Assembly: GCA_902729315.2 (NCBI GenBank)
Contig: LR746272.1
Coordinates: forward strand, 6,263,827 to 6,327,826
Reading direction: 5' to 3'
Length of the DNA stretch: 64,000 nucleotides
Source of the DNA: Spirodela intermedia
Taxonomy: Eukaryota; Streptophyta; Magnoliopsida; Alismatales; Araceae
In this document: positions 12,302 to 23,100 of the stretch, one piece after another
Layout of the letters: the number at the start of each line of letters is the position of its first letter
How positions within the stretch are numbered: position 1 is the stretch's first letter
The notes under the pieces: generated by a model
Database searches by the model: none
The model's input: only the letters and a program-made list of their open reading frames with translations
Told to the model about the DNA's origin: nothing
Translations under genes and position numbers: made by a program

Positions 12302-13210
12302 CTGAAATAAATCTAAGCAAAATTTCGCACCAAATCCCGATGCTCGTTACCAGGACAAGTTGAAGAGCTCAAGGAAAACAAGATCATGCCATAAACACCC
12401 CTACATATATGATGTGCTCATTAGGCCGTCGGATTGTCTACATTACTCCCACGAAGAAGCCTCGTTGGACTCGTCTTCTTAGAAATACACAGAAATCAGA
12501 ATTTGATTGATGAGAAGATGCATCTCCATTAGGGCGAATTTTCGGATACAGACACCCACAAACGAGTAACCTCAAGAAATAGCGTCATCGTCACGAGGGT
12601 CAATGAAATAGTTCCACGAAAAGTGATATCACGCGTGATGCATTCGATCAGATCCGACAGAGCGTGCGCCAGAAGATTTACTCGACGCCAAAATTTCGCA
12701 GCCCATTCAGCGATCAGAATAATAGGGCCGAACATGGGGATAACCACCTGGGAAAAGGCAACAATGGCGATGGACCCGTCGACGAACGCGAGGATAGAGT
12801 CGACGGCGAAGGTAGCAGGTGACGGGCAGGTCGTATGCCTGCTCTCCAGAGCCGCAGCTGAAGCTCCTGTCGTCCCCGCCCGCAGCATGTCCTCGCCGCC
12901 TTGCCGATGTCGTCCGTCGACAGCAACGGAGACAGCTTATGAGGTGATAGATGATAGTACGCGGACCCACCGCTCTCTCTCTCTCTCTCTCTATTTCCGT
13001 AGCATCGGTCTATGTATCCGGGAAGTGAGACAAACGGAAGATAAACCCAAATAGGCACCTGTACTAAGGATAACATATACCTAGAACCCTAAAACATCTA
13101 AAATACATTTCGCACCACCTCACTGTCTACCTTATATTTCGTCCTAGCAACCCCCGAGCACGTCGTAGAAGCTCTGAGACCACAGTGCCACGTGTTATAT
13201 ACCAAAAAAA
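12302..13210 (-). other. Possible 5' region of the unidentified minus-strand unit
   Basis: GC rises sharply between about 12540 and 12970, as in plant first exons. A (CT)n tract lies at 12972-12992 (GA on the minus strand), and a TATATAA with an adjacent CACGTG G-box lies at 13189-13201. Several overlapping frames are open on both strands here, so I cannot choose a coding frame. Typical minus-strand phrases are FVDGSIAIVAF and NGDASSHQSNSDF. I treat it as a probable promoter and first exon of a minus-strand transcript. Confidence 0.35.
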
Positions 13211-14750
13211 TGCGCCGGGACTATTAAAGAACCAATTAGAAATATATCTGAGTATTAAATCGTAACATAAATATTAAATTATCAAAAAATGGGTTTTTGG
13301 TGCACAGCATGGCTGTGGCGAGCAATAAACCAGGCGCCTGTTTTCGCTGTATCTGAATTGATATCTTTTTTGGTGTTGCAATAGAAAACTATACTCTCCA
13401 AGATAAATATACCACGGTTGATGGGTTCATCAAATGAAGAATACTGAAGAAAATAATCATATATATATATATATATATATAATTTTACTTTTCGTCAAAG
13501 GAGACCAGTACAATAACGTGATACCCATCTGATGATAAAACTCTGTTTAATGACCTCTTTATATCCTGACCTAGCACTGATTTTAGAGAAATATTAGAGT
13601 CGTCATTTCTAATCGGAGCCCCATTCATTGGATGGGTTGACATATTTCCAAGGCCAGGTTGAGGAGGTCTTGGTTGATGATGATGGTATCATCACATTCA
13701 TTATTATCATTAGCGAGAGGATAACTTATCTTAAGAGAGGAACCATTTCTCCATGATAGAGCAATTGATGGACTTCCCGTCATTTTTGTTATTCCAGATA
13801 GTGTGATTTATTATCTTGATCTTTTTCTGCATTTATCTCGTTTAATACATTTATCTAATGATTTCATGGGATAAATACGTTGTTTGTTCTCAACAATATA
13901 ATAACCACTAAAATAAATTGGAAAAGGCAAATACTCCTCACCAATATAATCATGTCACACATTTCAAGTGCAACTCCTACGAATTATACTCATGATATTC
14001 CATTTTTGCAATGAGGAATTTATTATCGTCCTTTTTTTATTTTATTTGATGGCTTATTGGAGCAATGAACGAGATACATAACAGTGTTGTTTCCGTGATG
14101 TGTCATGTTACATATTTAGTTTCGGCATCTCCAGTATTACATATTTAGCTCATAGATTAGAGAAAATCTTCTCCTAAACTTGGTCCATCTTTCCATCAAT
14201 TTATTCCCTTTTTGAGTAATGTTTATGTATGTAACCGCATCTAGATTACGACTTATGTTTCTAGTGGCCGGTGTCTATACTATTCATCCTCCCCTGTTGC
14301 CCCAGAGCTGCTCATTCGTATTTTTATACAATCACTACATGGTTCGGAGACCCTCTACCACTATCCGTTCGTTACTAGTTGTAGATGTTGAAGCGGAAGA
14401 ACGCTCCTCCTTACCTTATAATGTTTTTGGGAACAGAGCTGAGGAGCAACTGGTTAGGGGCTGGTGCTTTTTGTATGAAGCTCATACAACTGGTCAAGGG
14501 ATTATTCGTCTGTAAGCTCATGCAAAGTTTTGGTGTTATTCCATCTCAGGAATCGAGAAAGAGCAAGGCAGACGAGACAACAACGGTTCAAGAGTGAATG
14601 GTAGCAAGTTTATTCTCTCCAGACAAAAGCAAGTGCAGCTCATAGAAGTGGAATCAGGACACTTCTCCATTCCATAAGATTATGGCTTCTTCCAAGGACT
14701 CCCTCATTCTCTCTCATAGCCCCTTCACTCTTAGCCGAGCTCTTCTGCCA
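13211..14750. other. Intergenic AT-rich DNA with an (AT)n microsatellite
   Basis: No supported gene. An (AT)n run lies at 13459-13481. The short open frames at 14219-14597 have no recognisable features. Confidence 0.5.
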
Positions 14751-15081
14751 CTAACAATAGCAATGGCAAAAGTGATGGCCTCCTTCAGGCTTGCAGAACC
14801 CTCCCTTCGAGCAGTGTGGTCTGCACTGTCCATCGCAGGTTATGTTATCAGCCTTGGTTCTGCACCTGAGGTTTACCGGGTTGGATTTGCAGCAGAGCAG
14901 AGGCTTTCCTGGCCAGTCCATCGGGGAAATAACAAGACGGGCTCTCGTGAGATGACTGAAAATTGCGGAGGAAGTAATACAAAAGACCAGAATAATTTCA
15001 TGGAACGTGGTGCAACATACCTGCTGCTTCAGCGGCAGCTATCAAGCAAAGCACAAGGAAGATGACTCCGGCCCTTGACAT
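14751..15081 (-). CDS. Secreted cysteine-rich defensin-like (DEFL) peptide
   Basis: A two-exon gene: exon 1 is 15081-15021, the intron of 111 bp begins GTATGT and ends TGGCCAG, and exon 2 is 14908-14751 ending in TAG. The protein has 72 residues. Residues 1-20 (MSRAGVIFLVLCLIAAAEAA) are a clear signal peptide, so it should be secreted. The 52-residue mature part has 10 cysteines: a CC pair, then single cysteines, a C-x3-C, a GFC-x8-C that fits the defensin gamma-core, and a final CHCYC. One phase-1 intron separating the signal from the cysteine-rich part is the usual DEFL gene plan. Four histidines near the C-terminal cysteines are unusual. Plant DEFLs act in defence or in cell signalling, including reproduction; which applies here cannot be read from sequence. 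Another small cysteine-rich family is possible. Confidence 0.8.
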
Positions 15082-15143
15082 GTTCGCCTCCCGTTCCCTC
15101 TCTCTCTCGATGCCGTATGGTGTTCACAGACCATACTCGAGAA

Positions 15144-15149
15144 TTTATA
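15144..15149 (-). promoter_or_regulatory. TATA box of the defensin-like gene
   Basis: TATAAA on the minus strand lies about 63 bp upstream of the ATG at 15081. A CT-rich leader lies between them (15096-15109). The spacing suits a short 5' UTR and supports the gene model. Confidence 0.65.
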
Positions 15150-16269
15150 GGCTGGATAGACGCGCTAACTCAGTCATCGCACCCCTTCGCTCTCCTCCTT
15201 TTGCATTCATCCCCACATTTACTCTCGTACCTCGTCAAATCGTAGCAATGGGTAGCTGTTAATCTTCCAGCCGAGACCTTCCCGTTTTGGCTCCTCCCTT
15301 CCCTTTTGGGATGACCCATTCTCAAATCACGCGAAATATTCCATATTTAACTGTTTCCATCTTTAGCCAATCGTGTATCCTATGAAGGGGGGGAGTGTAC
15401 ATAAAGATCAAGAATAATCAATAACATGAACTGGGTCATTTACTTGCCAGCCAGCCGGCCAGCCCCTAGAAAATCCTCGCCATTTAAAGGTAGATCATCC
15501 AGCCGACAAATGCATGGCAGCTACCCCACACTGGGTCTCCCTTGCTCTTCGGAGCTCATCCAGTTTAGTATCCATCTCACACAATGTCCAAGCATATGGT
15601 CACCCACATCCGACGAAGAGATCTACCGTAGTGATTGCCGGATCTGGACTCGTAAATTATGTAGAGCATGAGAAGATTACCCCCTAGATTCCATGCTTTT
15701 AAGCACATTTCTTTCATGATTTCCTGCCATATCTGGCACCCGTTGTTTCTCTATAAAGTTGTTATGACGCATATTGCCTTACTATATATAGTGGGATATG
15801 CGGACATTTTCATATAGTCGGTTGCAATGCCTAATGTTCACCAATCATTGAAGCCATGGCAGATAGGGTCCAAGGAGGTATGGCTGATTCAAGAATGGAA
15901 ACGGAAAATAACTGTCTGATCTTTGTCACTTACAGCAAACAAAATCGAACAAATGGGATGCCTAAGCGTTGGCTTCTCAACCAACAGATAGTATGGACGT
16001 CCCCAAATATAGCATCTTTATTCGCAGCTAGATATTCATGTTCCTTTGGCGCATGCATGCTTCAGGTCCACAAAACAAAACCAATGGATAGAGTCGATTA
16101 GGCTATTTTGGCTCTATAACACTAACTGTAGAAGAAATCTTTGGACTGCATTGAAATCATGCGAAAAAAATTAAATAAAAAAAATCCTAGTCGATGTGAT
16201 CCCAATCGTATCTAAAAGGCCCGACGAGGGGAGGGCCCGAACACTCACGCTTGAACGGATCCGATAAGA
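15150..16269. other. Intergenic stretch without a supported gene
   Basis: Only short open frames (for example 15426-15671 and 15856-16101) without recognisable motifs, codon pattern or promoter context. It presumably holds upstream regulatory DNA of both flanking genes. Confidence 0.5.
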
Positions 16270-16277
16270 TGACGTCA
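16270..16277. promoter_or_regulatory. Palindromic bZIP-type site TGACGTCA
   Basis: A perfect TGACGTCA palindrome lies about 70 bp upstream of the TATA box of the following gene. This is the consensus for TGA/CREB-like bZIP factors; actual use is inferred. Confidence 0.5.
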
Positions 16278-16348
16278 TCCTGACTCGGTCGGAACCGCCT
16301 GCGCGGAGGACGTGGTAATATCGTAGTTTTCAGGTGAAACTTAGTCTG

Positions 16349-16356
16349 TATATAAA
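16349..16356 (+). promoter_or_regulatory. TATA box of the CCDC130-like gene
   Basis: TATATAAA lies about 240 bp upstream of the ATG-bearing exon. It fits a transcription start near 16380 and a roughly 200-bp 5' UTR. Confidence 0.6.
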
Positions 16357-16587
16357 TGGCACACGGGTCATTAGTTTTCTGGAGACGTCCTCTTCCTCTC
16401 AGTTTCTCTTCCGGTCCGCCGTGGGGTGCCGACTTCCTCTCTGCCACGCTCTATTTTACGGCGGGAATCTGCCGGGTTCGCCGTCTCAAGAATTCCGTTG
16501 CCGCGCATTTGCAGATTTCGCTATCCTCTCTCGATCGGCTGCTTCTTGGATCATCGGCTTTCCTGATTCGCCAAACCAGCCAGAACA

Positions 16588-19500
16588 ATGGTATGTCTCC
16601 TGGGTGATTTCCTTTATTTTCAGTGCGCGTCCAACGCGATCCGAAACCCTTATCTCTGATTGAATGCTAATTTTTTGTCTGCCGATCTCAGTCTTCGCTT
16701 GCGGCTGCCAGAGCGGACAATTTTTACTATCCACCGGAATGGAGCCCCAAAAAGGTGAGGCGCGCGGTCCAATTCGATTTCTGTAGTGGGAGCTACATAG
16801 TAATGTTTTCATGCGAATGGGGATTTACTTTCTTTATTAGGCATTTTTATTGTCGGATGTCGACGCTGATTGATTAAGCATCCTCTTTTAATTGTTCTAG
16901 GGCTCCTTGAACAAGTTCCATGGGCAGCATGCTTTAAGGGAAAGAGCGAGGAAGCTCGATCAGGGTATTCTGATTATACGGTAATAACATCCCTTTCCTC
17001 AATATTTCTTGAATGATTAGGGTTTGCCCTAATCGTTTGTTTGTTTCAGAACATTTCTCGGATTTTCAGAACAATAGGTGCTTATTTATACTCTAAAATT
17101 GATGCCTAAGTGACGGATCATTCCCACGAATGTGATTTAGCTTAATTTTAAGGCAGTTTTTTGAGGGAGGTGGGTGTGTATCCTAATGTTATTATGTTAT
17201 GTTGGTGTATTGATGCGTTGAGAAGGGTTTTTTCTCGAGAAAATAGCCCTAGTTCGTTGGCTTATGTTTTTGTGCCCCTCCTCAAATTTTGATGCTTAAT
17301 CATGCTATGGTGCTGAACTTCACTGGATGTCCTTTACCTGTCTGGGTTATTTCTACGATACCGCAGCCTGTTGGTCCTTGAAAATAGATGGGCCCTACTC
17401 ACACGTATTGTCGAGCCAGCATGCTTGAGTTGATCATTGTCCATTATCCCATAGCTCATTAAAGAACTATGCGTTTTGAAAATTTTGGGTTGCTTTAATT
17501 ATGATGGGTTGTAAGCTTGTAACTCACCTCTATTAAAAAAAAATAGGGGAAGGGAAGCTTTTATTAATCCGCTCTCCTCTTCTCTCAGGCTCACTCACCT
17601 GTCTCTTTGCATCGTTCTTCTCTTTCATTGCTTTTTTTTCTTTTCTTTTCTGCTCACGAACCTAACAGTTACCTAGGAAAAACTATGTCCGAACCTGGCC
17701 CATAAATCAGCAGCCAAACAGCAAGCCCTCAGAGAAATGAAACCCAAATAGGGGTTTGGGTGCTTGACTTTCATTTCTCTGAGGGCTTGCTGTCTGGCTG
17801 TCTGCTTTTTGGAATGATTGGAATATCATTCTTAAGTGTATTAGAAAGGCTCACTATATAGGATCTCAGTATATCCTTTTCCATCATCCTCAGATTTTTT
17901 TTGTTCTTTTCTATTTCTTACATGTCCTATTGCACACAGTTGCAGAACGGCTGGTTCTTCAGTGACTCTCCCCGTGGGGATGTCCTAATATTGTATGCTT
18001 GAGTGTTTTCCTCTTTTTGATGCCTATTATAAAGCTCAAAGTATACATTTAGTTTTTGCTGTCATATAAATTCTTGAATAAAGAAATTAAATATGGTTTC
18101 TTCTTCACTTGGAAAATTATTGCGCTGTATAATGTACAAAAATACATTCATGAACACTCAGAGTCCTGTTAAAAAGAGACAGGCAACAAGATATATCGGG
18201 AGGAAATCTACGTGGAACTGATTGTATCTTAATTGGCTGATCCACGTGCAGATTCGAGATGCCCTTCAACATCTGGTGTGGCGGATGCAATTCGATGATT
18301 GGCAAGGGTGTCAGGTTCAATGCCGAGAAAAAGCAAGTGGGAAATTACTATTCTACAAAAGTACGTTTCTATCTTCATTTAAAGCATTCATTTTTGCATT
18401 ATTTTTTATAATACAATATTCAAGATAGATTGCAGAAAAAATAAGATGCATTATGCAATTTCTCTTTTCATATTTACTGGGCATATTTCATTTAATCTAG
18501 AGTAATGGACTAGGGATAAATTGAAGATGGGGTAAATCTCAGATGGGACATAACCAGAGCTTCCACAGTACGAGGATAAAATAAAATAGAAGCCCCTAGT
18601 TCCGTCTGTTAAATCATTGACTGGTTAAGCAAACACAGGGCACGGATCTTCTTCTTTCTTTGGGTGAAGAATTTACTAATGTGCATGCCTGTTTGGGACT
18701 GATAGTTGCTGTGATTATTTCCTTGTGTCAGATATGGAGCTTCACCATGAAATCTGCTTGCTGCAAACACGAAATCGTCATCCAGACGGATCCAAAGAAC
18801 TGCGAATACGTGATAATCAGCGGCGCTCAGCGCAAAACAGAGGACTTTGACGTTGAGGATGCTGAAACGCTGGCTCTACCCGCAGACGAAGGTACTCCCA
18901 TCAAGTTCAAGTTTAAATTCAAGTCCTGTGTCAGACTCACCGCCTCCGTTCCCCAGCTCGTGTGTCTAGCTATTGGTTGAAGGCCATTATTTCTCGCACA
19001 TTTTCTCTTCTGAAACTGTGGTCACTTCTACATTGCAGACAAGGGCAAGCTTTCAGATCCATTCTACCGTCTTGAACACCAGGAAGAAGACCTGCAGAAG
19101 AAGAAGGAGGCCGAACCCGTCCTAGTCCGCCTTCAGAGAATCTCCGACAGCCGGCATGCGGACGACTACAGCCTCAACAGAGCCCTCAGGACTCATCTTA
19201 GGGTATGTAGGAAGGACAGCCGATGCTTTCTCAAAGTGGTGGTAATTGATCTCTCACCTCTTCCTCCTCTCTCAGGACCAGAAGAAGAGAGTCGCTCAAG
19301 AGGAGGATGCTTCGACGAGGTTGGGGCTCGGAATACGGCTGCTCCCCAGATCAGAGGAAGACTCCTCGGCCTCCGCCAGGGTGAAGTTCCCGCCCAAATT
19401 TGAAAGGAATCGGAAGGACAGACGGGCCGCGATCCGATCCTCGTCTATATTCGGGGCCCCCTCTAAGTCCTCCCCCGGCGGCGACCAGAGACCGGTGCTG

Positions 19501-19629
19501 GAGGCGAAGCGGCGGCGGATCCAGGCGGCGGCGGCCTCGGCGTTGTTGGCGGGCTCGGTCAGGCCATCCCCCTCTTCTTCCAGCTCTCGTCTGCAGAACG
19601 CGAGGCCTCTCAGCATCAGGAGAAGATGA
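16588..19629 (+). CDS. CCDC130: CCDC130/CWC16-family (Yju2-like) splicing factor
   Basis: Seven coding exons: 16588-16590, 16692-16754, 16901-16980, 18252-18360, 18732-18891, 19039-19202 and 19276-19629. They give 310 residues. The N-terminus (AARADNFYYPPEW) and the core with WCGGCNSMIGKGVRFNAEKK, CKHEIVIQTDP and ISGAQRK are diagnostic of the CWC16/DUF572 family. Its Yju2 branch joins the spliceosome at catalytic activation; this CCDC130 branch is less well studied. CGGC (residues 58-61) supplies one zinc-binding pair. A second Cys pair at 95-96 is CC rather than the C-x2-C I recall from animal members. A middle charged helix (HQEEDLQKKKEAEP) and a basic, serine-rich tail ending SIRRR follow. 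The first coding exon is just the ATG, spliced directly by a GTATGT donor. Exons 5-7 are much more GC-rich than the earlier ones. Confidence 0.93.
17711..17800. repeat. Near-perfect intronic hairpin (32-bp arms)
   Basis: Arms 17711-17742 and 17769-17800 are reverse complements with a single mismatch, separated by 26 bp. The loop holds a smaller CCCAAA/TTTGGG pairing. It lies in intron 3 of the CCDC130-like gene. It could be a small foldback transposon remnant or a precursor-like RNA hairpin. Confidence 0.85.
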
Positions 19630-19985
19630 ATAAGAATAGCCCCTGGGCTGTGGTTGCAGAAAGGCTGGGCTTAGATGCTCCTACTGCTGCTGCTGTTCAG
19701 TGAGTGTGCAATGTTGTAATTCCTTGTTATTATGTTGATGAATGGGTGGGCCCGACCCACACTTGCCTCCCGGATCCTTGCAAGCTCCGGCTCGTTTCTG
19801 ATACGAGCCGAGTCGGAACGAGTGAGATTCCTACTCTTTTGTTTTTTCGGGTACAGAATGGGCCGGGCCCGATTGGGTGGTATTAGGTCTTAAGCCCATT
19901 GGGCGCGAGCGGTCCAACATTCCTGGGGCGAGTGAAGTGACGGGACCGGATCGGGCCGGTCCGGGCCGGTTCGAAGGGGAGGATT

Positions 19986-19993
19986 TTTCCCGC
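19986..19993 (+). promoter_or_regulatory. E2F-type site TTTCCCGC
   Basis: An exact match to the TTTSSCGC E2F consensus, about 180 bp upstream of the MSH2 ATG and 75 bp upstream of the TATA-like motif. S-phase control of mismatch repair genes by E2F is established in plants and animals; binding here is inferred. Confidence 0.6.
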
Positions 19994-20012
19994 CACATAG
20001 CACGTCTCGAGG

Positions 20013-20018
<6 letters not shown>

Positions 20019-20048
<30 letters not shown>
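20019..20048. repeat. (TC)n microsatellite in the MSH2 leader
   Basis: About 15 TC units just upstream of the TATA-like motif; pyrimidine tracts like this are common in plant core promoters and 5' UTRs. Confidence 0.9.
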
Positions 20049-20051
<3 letters not shown>

Positions 20052-20171
20052 CTTCCCGGGTTGTATAAGCGAGCGAGACGAGACCATCAGTCTCTCTCGT
20101 TCGCCATTTCTCTCCCTTCCCGGTCTCTGCGCGCGCGTTCGCTCCGCCGTTCCAACCTGTGCCAGTCGGTC

Positions 20172-23100
20172 ATGATGGAGGAGGAAGACCGCCTGGCGGA
20201 GCAGAGCAAGCTGCCGGAGCTCAAACTAGGTAAACTCCCCTCACCGCGGTACCGACCCTCGTACTGGTTTTATCTTTGGTTTGACGGATGGTGTGTTACG
20301 TTGCAGACGCGAGGCAAGCTCAGGGATTCATCTCCTTCTTTAAGACCATGCCTCATGTATGCACCTTCTGTCGTCTACCATTTAAATCTTATTTGGTCAG
20401 TTTCGATCACATTGGACGCCCGGGGGGTGTGTTTTTTCTGCCGTGGGCGATTATGACGTTTTAATTTTTCCTGTTCTTTCCTCGTGATTGTTTCACCTTG
20501 CTGCCTGTAGGATCCAAGGGCTGTGCGCTTCTTCGACCGCCGGGTGAGTGCGGCGGTTCCTGCCTTTTTCGACCCTTGTGCATGCTTCTTCTCAGTAGGG
20601 ATCGCCTTTTTGGTCTCTGTTTCTTGTTTCCGTTGCTCTGAGGATAGAGTGACGCCCTTATGAAAAAAAATCCGCGATAAAGTTCGACTGTCATTCTTAC
20701 CATACATAATTTATTTGCTCTTTTCAGTTATTTTCATTTTGTGGGTATTTCCATACAAGATTGACTTTGTTTCACTGTGATTCCTTTGGTTTTAGGGAGC
20801 TTCCTTCTCAGTCTTTACAGTTCGGTTATGAGACGTGTAGTTGATTCATCCCTATGTAAGCGTTCCTCGCGGATAGGGATTATAAAGTTTTTTTCTGGAC
20901 AAAAGATGTGCCTTCAATGCGAATTAATCGGCATTAAGAATCGTGAAGCGGATTATGAATTGGAGTATTCGATTGGCATGTGCATGTCACATGAATGTTG
21001 TTTACGTGCAGACATGTTATGGATCCGACAATGCAGTCCGTGGTGAAAAATCGTGTCAAACAATCAACTTTTCTTATCACCCTAAACATGAATAACGTGT
21101 AAGAAGAGAGGTGGTTAATTGAACCCCTGGAATTGTGACAGTTCAGAGGAAAGCATGAAAGAACCAAGTTTGGCATTTAGCTACGAAACTTGCTTTCCAC
21201 GAAATAGTAGACCTGTAAAAGTATTTCAGAGAATACCATCCATTTGATTGTAAGAGGCCTTTTTGTTTTTACGAGAAAGGGCTTTGCTGCTCCAGCCCTG
21301 AGTGGGTGTCGCCCCCCTTGATACTGTTTACCACTGTGGTCGGTGGAAGAGGCCTGCCTCCTCGTGAGGCTATCTGTCACCAAGGCCTGAATGCCGCAAG
21401 TGGGCACCTCAATGTGCCCCTGCCGCCCTGCCTGGCTCTTAGTTTAGTGCTCATTCCTTGTTATTTCTATTCAACTTGTCACACTTGTGAAATCCATAAT
21501 TTGATGATCTCTCTCAGCTATTTTTGTTATTTCCTTTTGATTGGCATCAGTATTGTCATGTCGTTCCCATGTTCTGTCCTTCAAGATGATGTCATTACCA
21601 TTCATGGCATAAATCGTTTTCTTTCGGATTCTTAACAACTGATTGAAAGTGTTATGTTCTCTTTTTACCTTTTGAGCAACATTATGAGCTCTACACTGTA
21701 TCATTGGAATTACTTCATGAACTTTATCGTTTATTTCCCTTATTAGCACATCGACCGTGGTTGTAAACAATATCTTGTTAATTCTTAATGGTGAGATTTT
21801 GAGAAAAGTGATATCAAACGGTTTCCGTACCAAAGCTTTCAGCTTGGGACGATTCAATCCTTCAAAAGTCTGTGAGAAGTTCATGAATTTCATTTCTTTA
21901 TTCATCTTTCGATTTGCGTGTCATGGTTGTAAACAACGGCATGTAAATCCTTAAGTTATGAGATATTATGGTAAGTTTTAACGATTTTTTTTTTATTTTG
22001 ACCTGGGATATCAGTTTGAGATCTGTTCAGTTACCACCCCATTCCAGTTTGAAAGATGAACACAGGACTGGCTTCCGCGGATGTCTTAAGGAACTATGTG
22101 AGGACAAGATCAGGCAGGTTCGTGAGGTTGTCTAGGGGACTAGGGATCCGATGTCCCTCTTATGGGGAGGAAAGGATTGAAGATGCAGAAGAAAAACCAT
22201 ACAGAAGAAAGGAAACTTATTCACCGAAACTTTAATTGTAAATTGTTCATTTTTTATCATGAGCAAAACAGCTCTTATCCGCTGATTTGGGGAGCTCCGT
22301 TCTTTTTTTGATTTTTGGTGCGGTTCTTGATACCCAATCTAATTCTGGGTTATGGATGCATTTTTGCTTAAAAAAAATTCCGTGACATTTGTGATCACTC
22401 ATTAGGTTTTTGTTGTGCAGACCTTTTTCGTTAACCATTTACAATGACACTGATATTGTCCATTTTTAAGAAAACACTATCAATACATGCAAACCAACTT
22501 GACTGGTATCTTTTTCTGAGTATTCGGTAACTGCTTATGATAATTCATTCTCAATTTAAAATATCAAAAGGTTAAAATTTGATCTTCTCTGGATTTTTCC
22601 ACCTTTGAGGAAATTATGTATCAATTGCAATAGTTAGGGTTTTTTTCTGGTGAATAGTTTGGATCTTTAGAGTGCTGCTTTCATTTTACTTATGCCTTTT
22701 TGCATTGTTATTCATATGGTTGAATCAGGATTACTATACTGTCCACGGTGATAATGCGATGTTCATTGCCAAGGCATATTATCATACTTCTAGTGCATTA
22801 CGACAGCTTGGCAATGATTCGGATGGCATTTCAAGTGTTAGTGTAAGTAAGAACATGTTTGAAACAATTGCACGTGATCTCCTCTTGGAGAGAAATGATC
22901 ATACGTTGGAGATCTACGAAGGCAGCGGGTCAAATTGGAGATTGACTAAAGCTGGAACTCCAGGCAAGCTTGGAAACTTTGAAGATATTTTGTTTGCCAA
23001 TAATGACATGCAAGATTCCCCTGTGGTAGTGGCTTTATGCATCAACTTTCATGAAAATCAGTACACTGTGGGATTAAGTTACATAGATGTGTCTAAATGG

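Larger units (their letters stand above)
19630..20171 (+). promoter_or_regulatory. MSH2 promoter and 5' UTR region
   Basis: This 540-bp gap between the splicing-factor stop and the MSH2 ATG holds TGGGCC-type site II elements (around 19859-19864 and 19903-19911), an E2F site, a (TC)n tract at 20019-20048, and a TATAAG motif near 20063-20068. TGGGCY elements and E2F sites mark genes of dividing cells in plants, which fits a replication-linked repair gene. Confidence 0.6.

Noticed and set aside
14682-15065. A 127-codon plus-strand frame opposite the peptide gene
   Set aside because: The minus-strand reading has a signal peptide, cysteine pattern, splice signals and TATA box; the plus-strand frame has none of these.
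22060-22200. Purine-rich block in MSH2 intron 3 that looked like an extra exon
   Set aside because: MSH2 exons 3 and 4 already join in phase and match the family with no gap.
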